DNA from: Dactylorhiza incarnata
Taxonomy: Eukaryota; Streptophyta; Magnoliopsida; Asparagales; Orchidaceae
NCBI GenBank assembly: GCA_033032865.1
Contig: JAWHQI010000009.1
Coordinates: forward strand, 12,790,001 to 12,854,000
Direction: 5' to 3'
Length of the DNA stretch: 64,000 nt
Every line of letters begins with the position of its first letter. The stretch's first letter is position 1. The position numbers and the translations under genes are program-made. The notes under the pieces are model-generated. The model searched no databases, was not told where the DNA came from, and was given only the letters and a program-made list of their open reading frames with translations. Of the stretch, positions 31,801-44,900 are shown in pieces.

Positions 31801-34800
31801 AACCGGCTCGGAAGAGAGCGCATCAGGCGCAACAACATCAGGTAGAAGCCCGGGCATAGATGGTTGCAGGCACAAGCGGCAGACAGAGGCAGCAACGGCA
31901 CAGCAGCGGCAGATCGATAGCATCAACAGCGGGAGAAGCAGCGGCACGGAGAAGATGAGCAGCGGCTGGACCGCAGTGGAGCAAGAACAGCAGCGTCGAC
32001 GGGAGAAGAGGAGGGCCCGGCAGTCGTTGTCGATGGCAGAAGAGAACGACGAGATCGGCATCGTCGATGGAAGAGGGCAGCATCGTCGATGGAAGACGGG
32101 ATCGGCATCGTCGACGGGATCGGCATCGTCGATGGAAGATGAAGCAGCCGTCGATGAAGATGAAGCAGGGATCGTCGATCGGCATCGTCTGCGACGGGAG
32201 AACCACGCATTGACTGCGACGGGAGATGGCCCCCGCTCCCGTCTCTGGAATCAAAAATACGATCCCATCGACGGGAGCGAGGGGAAGAGGGCGACGCCGA
32301 AACCCCAGCGGCCGAGCCGGAAGCGGAAGACGAACGGGTCTGGGGGGATCTAGGTTGCGGGATGAGCGGAAAATATTTTTTTTTTAGGCTTTCAGATCAT
32401 AAGCTCTGATACCAAGTAGAAATCAAGAGAAATAGAAATGCTTGTTATCATATTCATCCACAAAGGGGGGAATATATAAGAAATACAAGGATACATAAAA
32501 CTTGACTCACAATGTGGGACTAAACCCACTAACATACTAATAGACCAATACTACTAAACTCAACTGTATGAGCCTCCTCCAAAATAGCCAATGCTATTTC
32601 ATCAGGGATATCGTCGGATGAAAATGAGAAGGTGTCAAGAGTAATATCACCTTTTTTTTAGCAAACCAGAAAGTAAGAGTGAAAGAAATGCACTATTTAA
32701 GCCTAAGAAGCAGAAGACGATTTTGTCAAAAAATGTGATGATCTGTCCATAAACATGTCGATATAGGGTCTAGGATTTTTGTTAGAGGGTTATAATATAA
32801 CTCAATGCAGCAAGATTGATTCTCATAAGATCTACAAAGTTGAATGGCTGTGTTTAGAGTTTTATGATTGGCGGTGGAAAGGTTTGGTCCATGCTACTTT
32901 ATTTCTCTCTTTTTGACGTTTCTAAGATTCGGCGTGATATTTTTAGAGATTAAAAGTAGAAATTAAATTATCGCTGAATAATAAGCGTATGAAATTATCA
33001 ATTTGTAGCTTTATTTAAGAAGATTGACTTTAAATTGACAATATTTAGCATCATTTCTATTATTCCATAGAAACCGTAGAATAAGAGCGGGGATAATAAA
33101 TCTAATGTGTTTTTTAGAAATCCATGATTTAGAGTTTTTCCATAAAAACAATGTGGTACTAATGAGTTGGTGTTATCACAAATGATTGAGAAAATATTAA
33201 TTGCACAAAAACTAAAGCACAAAAACTAAAGTTATTAAAGCACAAGAATAAGAGTGGGGATAATTAATTAATAATAAATTATTGCAATTGCACAAAAATT
33301 AAAGCACAAGACGAATATTACGATTGTCGGGTGTTCTTTTTCATGTAGGGTCTTTTGGTAAATTGTCGGAGTCATGTAAATCTATATAAGGACCCCTTAG
33401 GTCATGAATGGGGCAAGTAACGAATGAATCCTTAGTTCTCTCTTAGTATCTCTCTCTCTCTCTTAGTTATGTCCTCTCTTCTTCTCTCCCTCTTCAAGCT
33501 AAGGTTAGGGTTGAACAAGGCTACCCTCTTCCGCCTTCGTCCCGCCTTCTTCTACTTTGGGTGAGCACGACTCCCTTGTATTCCCGACGACCTCGCAATC
33601 TCCACCTCCGCCACCACCTCCGATAAGATAGTGACTCCTTACGGGTTGACCCTTAACAACTTAGTATCAGAGCCATTCAATACCTCTCCACATTTAAAAA
33701 AGAAAACCAAAATGAAGGTTATAATCGGAAATCCGTCCACTTACCCGCGAGCCACTTGGTCAATCATCGGGGAGCAGGAATACATCCTCCCTTTCTCTGC
33801 AACCATCTTCCCACAAGAGCGAGTCGTGGATCCACCTATTCATGTTCATTGCGCTCCCAGCCTCTGTCATCACTGCTCTGCCACCTTGAAACAAAATCTG
33901 AACCCAGGGCTCAATTACAACAGACGGCGTGTCGTCTTCTTCCTGCCATCATGAGCATCAGTGTCCGAAGGCTTCGATTGACACTAGCAACCGTCTTAGA
34001 TCGTCAACAGTCGCAATCATTGATCGACACTGCCTGTTAGTGCGTCTTCAACACCATCGCGAATCATCTTTGTCATTGACCAATCAACCTCATCGACCTG
34101 ACGACTTCTCCCCATCGTCGAGCCCAACTTCTCCCCATCGTCGAGCCCAAGGCTTCCCCCAATCGTCTGTACGAGCCCATCATAAGATCACTTCCAACCA
34201 CTCGTAGCTTCCTTACATGCTCCTTGAGCGACACGCTAGGGTTGTTCGCAAATCCAATAGTTCGCGAATAATTCGGGATTCGATTCGGGAAGATTCGATT
34301 GAAATTCGTATTTTTCGAATTCAAATCCAATTTCGTATTCGAATAGTTTTCGAATCCGAATAATTTTACCTCTGTTCGATTTATTCGCTAGTAGTTCAAG
34401 AATAATAGTATATTTATTTAAATAAAATTTATATTATTCATCCATATTAATTTTGTATTATTTAAAAGGAAAATTCGAATTCGAATCCGAATCCGAATTC
34501 GAACAAAAAATTTCATGACGAATCCGAATTCGAATATTCGAACGAATCCGAATTCGAATATTCGAACGAATCTGAATCCGAATCTCTGCATTATATGACA
34601 AATTTGGATTCGATTGAAGCGGTATTCGATTCGATTCGTGAACACCCCTCCGCACGCCTCAAGCTTCATGCCACAACGCTATTTTTAGGTCTCGTGATTA
34701 ATTAATTACTTCGGTGTCGAGATGAATCCCGGCGAATAAATTGCCCTTCGTTCAATGTTCCAGCAGTTATTATCGATGTCAGCATCACATCAAGTCGCGA

Positions 34801-37800
34801 TTTCGCGACTCACCACTAGCATTGACAGACTCACAACGTCTGGACACTTTGGAGGCCAGATTCCTCCGAAGCAGCCATCAATCCTCCTCTAAATCCCGAA
34901 GCAGCCCACCAATCTCCACAGTTCTCGTCACCCAATCATTACCTTTGATTGTTTCCCTCCCGCAGTTCACGCAACAGACGCCATCACCATCAGTCCCTGC
35001 CGACTCCATCCAGCGCCCTCTGCTCCAGTCACCTGCTTTGACATCGAGCAACCCACATTCAGCAAGGTCCTCTGTCGCCCTCGATTGTCCGCAACCACCG
35101 GGTACACTTGCTCAGACTCCAGATATTATGTCCGACAGTCTCCCTCCACAGGTGCCTCTGCCATTCCAGATTTCTGCAGTCCTTCGTGTCATCTATGAGC
35201 ATGATGACGACTTGCCGCTCGATGCAACCTCCGCTCCAACGATGACATACAAGGAACTGTTCTGGCGTGCAATTAAGGAGCCGCGAAAATCGCCTCGCAC
35301 GTCTATATACCCTTCTGTGAGCTTGAGGACAAGCTCAAATTTTGGGCCCACAATAATCATATCTGTTAATTTTATAAATGTATTATTAGTTTTTATGTTA
35401 GTATCGTCATTATTAATTGTCGTTTTTTAGAGTTATTACGATTGTCGAGTCTTCTTTTTCATGTAGGGTCTTTTGGTAAATTGTCGGAGTCATGTAATTC
35501 TATAGTGTTGGAGTCAAGGAAGATCTGGATGATATCTCTACTTTGTAGCTGCTGCCCGCATGGATTTTATTTTCAGTAATGCATATGCAATTTTCAGGCT
35601 GTATAAGGACCCCTTGGGGCAAGCAATGGATGAATCTTTATTTCTCTCTTAGTCTCTTCGTCCCTTAGTTCTCTCCTCTCTTCTTCTCTCCCTCCTCAAG
35701 CTAGGATAAGGTTGAGGAAGACTTTTGATGTAAATCGTGTTCAGACTTTCTAAATATCGGTGTGAGTTAATTTGGCGCCCGATAAAATAGTGTGCTCAAT
35801 TACGTTAGTGTGGTAACAACCCTCACGGACTCCGAAAACTCAACGAGTTTAAGATACTACGCTTCGTTGTGACGGGCAATACTTGTTCGCAATGCTAATT
35901 TATACTTCTTTCCACAGCCAGAAAATTTAACGAACGTGTTTGGAGGAAAAAAGAACAACGACGAGACGATGAATGACAAGGATGATGCTACCCCTTAATT
36001 TTGCAAATTAATTTTGACTGCATAAACGATTCACAAAATTGCTGGATTGGAGAATGAGTGGGAGAGGATTTCACCTAGGGCCCAAAGGACCAACAGCGGC
36101 GGGACTGGAGGCGGAATCGGAAGGAGGTTGCCGGTCTTGGGTTCAGCAAGGAGTGGCGGCAGCGGGGTCCAGACGGATAAGGAGCTGCGGTCGACGTCTG
36201 GGCCGGGACGAGGGAGTGGAAGTGTTGCAGGTTTGGTGAAGCCAAGGAGACAAACACCGGTCCGAACGGAAGAAAAGTCGCAGTCGACGTCCAGACCTGG
36301 CAGGGGCGGAACGATGGTCGGACGGCCTCGAGGAAGGCTCGGCTGCACTCGACTCAAGCGGAATAGGGTTCCGAAGTCGACGCCGAGTCGATCGAGGAGC
36401 ATCGGCCAGCAATCAGACCGTGGAGAAGGTGGAGGAGGGGGAAACGACGCACGGAAGTAGGGAATACGCGAGAAGTAGCCGCCCGAGAGAAAAGAAAATT
36501 CTTTCCTCTCAGCCAACGTGCCAACCCTAGGCATCCTCCTTCCTATTTATAGCACTCTCCAATCCTAAGAATTAAATAAAGGGGATTTTGTTAAATGCAG
36601 TCCAAAAGGTGATTTTAATTAGGGGTAGTATTATCCTCATCGCACACACATCACGCCGGACCATTTATTTAAGGTCATGTGAGGTGGTCGTACTCACATG
36701 CCGAACTAACATTGCAAAGCTGAAATACATAAATAACGCAATACAAATAAAACACTCTAGATGGTTTCGACGCGGGTTACACCAATTCCCCCGGGGTTGA
36801 GAGAACTCGACTCCGGCGAGATGGCGTTCATGACGGCGATGGAGAGATCCGGGCGACGACGCTGTAGTTCTGTGGCGCTGATCCATAAACTGTCCAAGAT
36901 GTCCCGTCCGCGCCACGTGACTAAGTACTTCTGATATGTGCCATGGCGAGTCTGGAACTCACGAACGTCAAGGACTTGCTCGATTTCCTCAACTGTGGGC
37001 GTGAAGGTGGGTTGGAACCCCGTTTCGATGCCGGACCCCAACGGTGGTGGTGGTATTGGTAGCTCAGGCGTGGAACCATAGAACGGCGCAAGATCGGCGA
37101 TGTTGAAGATGGGGGACGTGCCAAACTCCAATGGTAAATCCAGAAGGTAGGCATTCTCCCCCAACCGCTTCCTCACCTGAAAGGGTCCGAAACGGCGTTG
37201 TTGGAGCTTATGATATGACCCTGTGGGAAACCTCTCCTTGTGGAAGTGAGCCAACACCCAATCTCCCTCAGAAAAGTGAAGTTCGCGACGGTGCATGTCC
37301 GCCGCGACCTTGTACTTTTCGGAAGCTACCTGCAACTGTTTATGAATTGATTTATGCAGTAATTTAATTTGATCAATTAAGGTAGTAGCATCAAATGAGA
37401 GGCGCTCATGGCAAGGGAGGGAGTGACGGTCCAGGAAGTGAGGAATGGGAAAACCATACACAATCTCAAATGGGGATTTTTGTGTGGAGCGGTTAACGGA
37501 ATTATTGTACGCAAATTCAGCTTGTGGAAGAAATAAATCCCATTGCTTAGGGTGTTCACCCGCTAAACATCGCAGTAAGTCTCCTAAACTCCGGTTGACC
37601 ACCTCGGTTTGCCCGTCCGTTTGGGGATGGTATGCACTACTAAAGTTTAACTTCGTGCCAAGTTTACTCCATAAAGTCTTCCAAAAATAACCCATGAAAC
37701 GAGTGTCCCTGTCCGAGAGGAAAGTGCGTGGGACTCCGTGCAATCTAACGACCTCGCGAAAGAAAAGTTCCGCTACGTGTGCAGCATCGGAGGTTTTCCG

Positions 37801-40800
37801 GCAAGGTATAAAATGGGCCATCTTGGAGAACCTATCGACTACCACAAAAATAGCATCGACCCGGCGGGAAGTAGGGGGTAAGCCACTGATGAAGTCCATG
37901 GACACTTCATCCCAGGGTCGCTCTGGAATGGATAACAGTGTGTATAACCCGGTGTTTTGTGATTGTCCCTTGAATAATTGGCATGTGTGACACGTCTGGA
38001 CTAGTCGAACGACATCTTTCCTCAGATGTGGCCAGTAGTAACGGGTGGTGGCGAGGTCCAACATCTTCGACTGTCCAAAGTGTCCCCCTAATCCCGAGGA
38101 GTGCAACTCAGTGAGGAGTAATTCACGCAATGGGCCCCTACAGACGCACAGACGAGTGCCCCGAAATAGATACCCCTCACTCAAAATATAGTGTCCGGAA
38201 GCGTCCGCACCCCTTGTACGACATTCCTCCCAGATGGTGCCAAAGTCGGGGTCAGTGGCATAAGAGTCTCGCTGGGAATCTAAGTCAGTGATCCTCGGCT
38301 GAAGGGATACGAGTAAATGGGCACGCCGGCTAAGGGCATCGGCCACTCGATTGGTCACCCCGGGTTTGTGTCGAATGTGAAACGTGTACTCCTGCAAAAA
38401 CGCAGCCCACTTCCCGTGGCGCCTGACCTCCTTTTGGGAGTTCAAATGTCGCAACGCATCATGGTCCGTGTTCAGCACGAATTCATGCTGAATGAGGTAG
38501 TGGCTCCAATGACGGAGAGCCTGAACGATGGCGAAAAACTCAATGTCGTAGGTCGAGTATCGAGTCTTTGCATCGTCAAGCTTCTCACTATGGAAAGCTA
38601 CAGGTCGGCCCTCCTGGCTCAAGACGGCTCCTATGCCAATGTGCGAGGCATCACAGTCTACTTCGAATACTTTCTCAAAATCGGGAAGAGCTAGTACGGG
38701 GGCACTAGACATCTTCTCCTTCATGAGGAGAAATGCCTCTTCAGCCTCGGCGGTCCATGTGAATTGGCCCTTTTTGAGGCAATCTGTGATGGGGGCAATG
38801 TGGGTACTGAAGTTACGGATAAAACGCCGATAGAACGACGCCAGTCCGTGGAATCCGCGGGCCTCTGTAAAGTTCCTGGGAGTGGGCCAGGAGATAATCG
38901 CCCTCACCTTTTCCTGATCAACCCGGATTCCTTCAGAGGACACTATGTAGCCTAAGAATGTGAGACTATCAGTAAGGAAAGTGCACTTCTTCAGGTTGAT
39001 GATCAGCCTATGCTCACGTAAGATCTGAAGGAGCTGGCGCAGGCGAGTGATGTGCTGATCCGTCTCGGTACTATAGATCAAAATGTCATCAAAGTAGACG
39101 ACAACACATGTTCCGATCAGGGGGCGTAGAACCTGAGTCATCAATCTCATGAAAGTGCTCGGTGCGTTGGACAGTCCGAAGGGCATGACCATCCATTCGT
39201 ACAACCCTTCCTTGGTCTTAAAGGCGGTTTTCCACTCATCTCCGGGGCGCACCCGAATCTGATGGTAGCCACTTCTAAGGTCAATCTTGGAGAATATCTT
39301 TGCGCCGCTCAACATATCAAGCATATCGTCCAATCGGGGGATCGGAAAAGGATACCTAACGGTGATCTTGTTGATCGCACGTCTATCTACACACATTCGC
39401 CACGTTCCATCCTTCTTGGGGACAAGAAGGGCAGGAACGGCGCAGGGACTAAAACTCTCGCGTATGAACCCCTTTTGGAGGAGCTCAGATACCTGTCTCC
39501 TCAGCTCCTCGTGCTCTCGTGGACTCATGCGATAATGAGGTAAGTGTGGCAAACTAGCTCCCGGGACAAGGTCAATACAGTGCTGTATGTTCCGTAGGGG
39601 GGGAAGTTGGTCGGGTAGCTCGTCCGGGGTGAGATCGTGAAACTCTGCGACTAGTGGTTGTACTCGGGGGTGTATTTCAGCGACAGGAGTGGGGGACTCT
39701 CTACCCAACAACATGTAGACTATACCCTCGTCCTCCACCTCTCGACAGAACTGCCGAGCGGACATAATCATCGTGATGGACGGGTAGACAGTAACGGAAG
39801 GGGAAGTGAAGGTGAGAGTAGGTGTAGGGTGGGTGAGAACATCAGTGTGTGTAGCAGGCGGGGGTGGGAGTCTGTGGGACCAGGCTATTCTTCTGGGGAA
39901 GAAGAACAATCCGGCGGCCCTGGTGCTCGAAGGTGTAGGTGTTCCTGCGTCCGTCATGAATAACATGTCGATCGTATTGCCACGGATGACCCAGCAGAAT
40001 GTGATACACGTCCAGAGGGGCGACGTGACACCATACAAAGTCCGAGTAGGTGCTCCCAATGGAGAACGATACGAGACAACGATGCGTAATAACTATCGTG
40101 GTGCCGCTGGTGACCCAAGACAACTCGTATGCCCGCTCTAAAACCTGGGTGGTAAGTTTTAGTTTTTCCACCATCAGTTGGGAAACATAGTTTTCCATAC
40201 TCCCGCCATCAGAAATGACTGAACAAAAGTGTTCCCGAATACGTGCAGTGGTGTGAAAAATGTTGTGGCGCAGCCATGCGTCGTCTGTGGGGTCGCGCGG
40301 GCTCAAAAGGCTATGATGCATGACGGAGACCAGGTGTGTAGGCTGCTCGCCTTCCACTTCGTACTCGATCCTTGGTGCGTCTGTCACGTCAGTAGTGACG
40401 TCATCGTCCCAGATCCCATACTCGGGCTCTCGGCCATCATCGGTCTCGACTATAGCAGTGAATCGGCGGCGGGGCCACTCAGATGACTTGTGTCCCGGCT
40501 CCATACATTTGAAACAACGAAAGACCGAGCGGGAACCCTCTGCTTCTTTCCCCTTGGCGACAACAGGTGCTGTGTCGGGGAGAGTGGGGGGGTGGCAATA
40601 GAGGTCTAGTAAGGGCTGGGGATCTCGGAATGGGTGTCGGACTAGACCGATCAGTCGAAGTCAGATGTGATGTGTGTGAGGTTCGGTCAACTGACCTCTG
40701 TCCTCCGGTCCTCTTCTGGAGGGCCTCCACACGTCGTGCGCGACTGACAGCCTCTCCCAAGTTTCGAAAGTCGTGCAGCTCTACCTGATCGCGAATAGCG

Positions 40801-41895
40801 TACCGCAACCCGTTGAGGTAGCGGGCCACCACATGTGATCCTCCTCACGTAAATCTAATCGAGCCTGAAGTGTAAGGAACTCGTCAGTGTACTCGTCCAC
40901 TGTCATCCGATCCTGTCGCAGGTTGTGGTACCTCCGATACAGGGTCTGCAGAAAATCCGCAGGGACATACCTCTTTTTGAGCTGAGCCTTGAACTCAACC
41001 CAAGTGGTGATGGGAGGTAATCCCATAGTGTAGCGCATACGCTCCGTTTGTCCCCACCAAGTGATGGCGGGGCCCTTCAGTTTTAAAGATGCATACTCCA
41101 CCTGTTGGTGGGCAGGAGTGCGCTTCCAGGTCATGAATCTCTCTAACCGCTCGCACCAGTCGAGACACTCCTCAGGCTCGAGGGTGCCTTCAAAGTCTCC
41201 GACGTCAAGTTTGACTCCCGCATCCTGATGAGTCCTGATCATATACACATATTTGGACTCATCTAGGCCGGTTTTCTAGTCGTTTCACTGCACTTTAGCC
41301 CTGTTTCAGCTCATATTTGTCTTTTTATGCTAGGTGCACTTCTTGGCCTAATTTGGTGTGTTTTATGCTTGTTCCCTTTTGATAGCCTTATCGTTTTGTT
41401 GAGTGCCACTTTCAGTGGCCTGATTAGCATTTCTGTAGAAACAGGAGTCGTGCAGGTGTTCCTGGTAAAATTCTGTACAGGAACACTACGCACGATCACT
41501 GGTTCGATTGCGCACGACCACTGGTCGTGCGCCGCTGATCGTGTGCACTTAACCCTTTTTTTCTGAGTTCTGTCTCGGACAGTGCGCACGACCACCTGCG
41601 ATAGTGCGCACGACCACCGGTCGTGCGCCACTGTTCGTGCGCACTTAACATCAATTTCATGAGTTCTGTTTCGACCACTGCGCACGACCACCTACGATTG
41701 TGCGCACGACCACCGGTCGTGCGCCTCTGGTCGTGCGAACATGGTATTTTATAAATTTCTTACTTTGCAGGCTCCACCCAGGCAGGCGCACGATCACAGA
41801 ATTCCAGCGCGCACGACCACTGGTCGTGCGCCAATGACCGTGCGCAGTATTTATTCCAGCGCCTATATAAAGTCCTGATCCGCAGATTAGGGATA

Positions 41896-41959
<64 letters not shown>

Positions 41960-44900
41960 CCGGGAGCGCGATTTACCGTCCGTACGCCGCCGTTTTCCAC
42001 TTCCAGCCACCTCCACCTCATCTTCTCCGCAAGGGGAAGTCATCTCCAGCCATTCTAAGCAATCCTCCATCGTCCGGGAGCATTCTTCGCCCTCCGCAAG
42101 CACTCAAGCAAGCCATCTCCAGTTCGGTCCGGTGAAAAGAATAGTCATCCTGAGGTAGAAGACGACGGAAGCACGTGGAGAGGTCGTGACAGTCTCTCAA
42201 CGCCGGAAGCACAGTCCGCCCGAGTCCGGAGGTAGCTTGACAAACTACCATTCCGGCCGTGAACGGCCGCTAGTCTTCGTCCATTGGTTGATTTCTTCCT
42301 CCCCCTTTTGTTGTACTTCTTTGAATCATTTAAACTTGAATATCATGATGTTTAGTTTAAATGCAATGGTTGTTTCTTATCCGTTCTTCAGTATTCGCTT
42401 GTGATACGTCTCACCTTCACTCACTCACTCACGCACTCATCGTGGTCGATTCGCGTTAGCAAGAGCTAACGGCGATTTGCAAAGAGGTGTTTGCGACCCT
42501 CACTCCCCGCACTAGTGATCACTTCATTCGCTTGCGCTCCGTCCATCCGCCCCACGAAGCTCGGCATCGCGGCCGTTGCATCCATCTCACCTTGTGAAGC
42601 GGTGATTTCGACCCGCATTTCTTTTATTGTTGTTAACGGTAGAAAACCAAATCAAAACCCCACTTTCTGTGATTGTTCCCGCTTGTGTAACAATTGTCAC
42701 ACAACGCAATTCGTTCACCCAACCTGCATTCCTCAAGAGACCGACACTCGGGGATCCTATTCCCAACATTTATTACTTGCGCGACCGGTGCACTTGCCGA
42801 ACATCGCATCAAGTTTTTGGCGCCCTTGCCGGGGAATGCAGACGTGATGAATTCGTCTGCGTGAAGAATCGTTGCACGAGGAACTATTCTCTTTTATTAT
42901 TTCTCTTTGTTTACCTCTGTTGTCTTTGTTTCTTTTTTTTATACGCACACTAATTACCTTCGTTCGTCTCATCGTGCGCTGATCTTTTGGGTTTCAAGTA
43001 TTCCTAGCATGACCTCCATTCAGGAATACATCTATCAAGGAAGTTTAAGTGATTTAAAGGTTCAAGCACAAAGTAATGATCACGACTTCGGGATTTCCTC
43101 CGACATCATTGAGTATATGACTGGGAATTGCAAGTTCAGTGGGAATAAGCATGAAGATGCGGTACAACACGTGCAGGACTTCTTAGAAATTTATTATACA
43201 TGTATATTCAGTGGAGTTGAAAACGACCTGCAAAAGATCCTGGCATTCTCATCTTCCCTACATAATAAAGCCAAAAGTTGGTACTGGGATATCCGGAAAA
43301 GAGAGGCGACCACATGGAAGCAGCTCGAAGGGAGATTTTTGCATGAGTTTCAACACCGTACTCGAGTTTTGGACAAGTACAGGGAACTCATAACCTTCGG
43401 TCAGGGAAAGGAGGAGACGTTAGTGGATGCCTGAGAGCGTTTTCAATCCCTGCATAGGGGATGCTACCGTGAAGACCTATCAGAAGTCTTTTTGATTCAT
43501 ATTTTTTATTTCGGCGTGCTGGACAAATTCCGTCTGTTATTTGATATGGCAGCCGGAGGGGCCCTGTTTAATAAATCGGGGAAGAACGCGTGGGAAGTGG
43601 TCGTGAATATAATTCACACCAGCCAACACTGGAGTCATGTCATTCTTCCCCCCAGTACTGCTGAAGTTAATGCAGTGACATTCAATGGGGCAGCGGATCA
43701 TGTGCCGTCAGGGCAAACGGAACAGTTAGCAACCTTGGTGGTCGGGATGCTGAATAAAATGAATGACCAATCAGCAGCAATTCAACAGCTTCACTCTACT
43801 ATAGGGACTCTTACCAATGTCGTTTCTGGGCTTGCAAGTCAACATCCGGAGTCTATGAATACCATGCGATTGAGAAGCGGTAGAGGTGTTGACAATCTTC
43901 CTCGACAGGAACCACTTGTGAGCTCCACTGACAAGTGCAATGCAGACATAGCCGAGAAGCAGACTCAGATTCATATTGAGCCGGACCCCGTGAGCGAGGC
44001 ACAACCCTCGAGAAGTGTTGTTCACCCCCCATTCCCCCACAGGTTACGAAACAAGAAATCCGAGAAGCAATTCCGCAAATTCTTGGAAATAATGAAAGGA
44101 GTGCAAGTGAGCATCCCACTGATTGAAGCCATTTCTCAAATGCCGGGCTACTCCAAGTTCTTGAAAGACTTGATTTCGAAGCGGAAACTGTTGGAGCATC
44201 TCAAGACTATCGATCTCACTGAGGAGTGCTCCGCCATCGTCTCCAATATGCTCACGAAGTGCAAAGATCCGGGCAGCTTTACTATTCCTTGCAGGATCGG
44301 TCATCACCGTTTCAGCCAGGCGCTCTGTGATTTGGGAGCATCAATCAACTTGATGCCGCTCTCTATCTTTCGTGAACTAGGTGCAGGTACCTTGAAGCCG
44401 ACGCAGGTAATGCTACAGCTAGCTGATCGGTCGATCAAAAAACCGTCAGGAATCGTCGAGGACCTCACAATAGTAGTAAACGGTCTCGCCTTTCCAGCCG
44501 ATTTTGTCATCCTCGACATGAAGGTTGATACTAAAGTACCCATTATTTTGGGGCGGCCCTTTCTTGCTACAGCTCGTGCTATCATTAATGTGGAGCAGGG
44601 GGAGCTCACGCTCAGATTGGGGGAGGACGCTATATCCTTCAACGTCCACAACCCGTCGCAACTCTTCGAAATCACGGAATGCGAACCAGCAGAGCCGCTT
44701 GAAGAATTCGACGGCCAGATCGATGCGGGTTTGGATGACAACGAGATGTGTTGGCGGCGCGAGGACGTGGGCAATGATAGTGCACATTTGGACCAGCCCG
44801 ATGTTTCGCATTCAATTGGAGAGCCATCCAGTGATTCTGCTGATCCAAACATTTATCCGGCTCTCAAACAACTACCAGATTCTCTAAAGTACGTTTTTCT

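Larger units (their letters stand above)
31043..32565 (-). mobile_element. TRIM-like LTR element with AGT...ACT termini
   Basis: Two 151-bp LTRs (31043-31193 and 32415-32565) differ at one position by eye (ATATAGGA versus ATATAAGA). The TSD GTATG is at 31038-31042 and 32566-32570. In element sense the primer site TGGTATCAGAGC (32414-32403) directly abuts the 5' LTR, and the purine tract TTGAGGGGGAG abuts the 3' LTR. LTRs start AGTTGAG and end TTCTACT, not TG...CA. The total of 1523 bp without gag or pol fits a TRIM. It is young by LTR identity, so it was presumably mobilised by a partner element (inference). Confidence 0.9.
41226..42811 (+). repeat. 5' LTR of element C
   Basis: Contains four palindromes of the GCGCACGACCACNGGTCGTGCGC type (41510-41832), a TATA box at 41864 and a 61-base G run at 41897-41957. 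Flanked on the left by TSD CATCC. Confidence 0.93.

Noticed and set aside
33756..34207. Open frames in the leader of element A
   Set aside because: Short, overlapping, no domain, and inside a non-autonomous element.
36039..36534. Open frames on both strands inside the LTR of element B, repeated at 51730-52103
   Set aside because: They lie wholly in LTR sequence, occur in both LTRs, and show no known domain or start context.
41657..42103. Frame with a long proline run (also 49970-50321)
   Set aside because: The prolines are the complement of the poly-G run in the Athila LTR.
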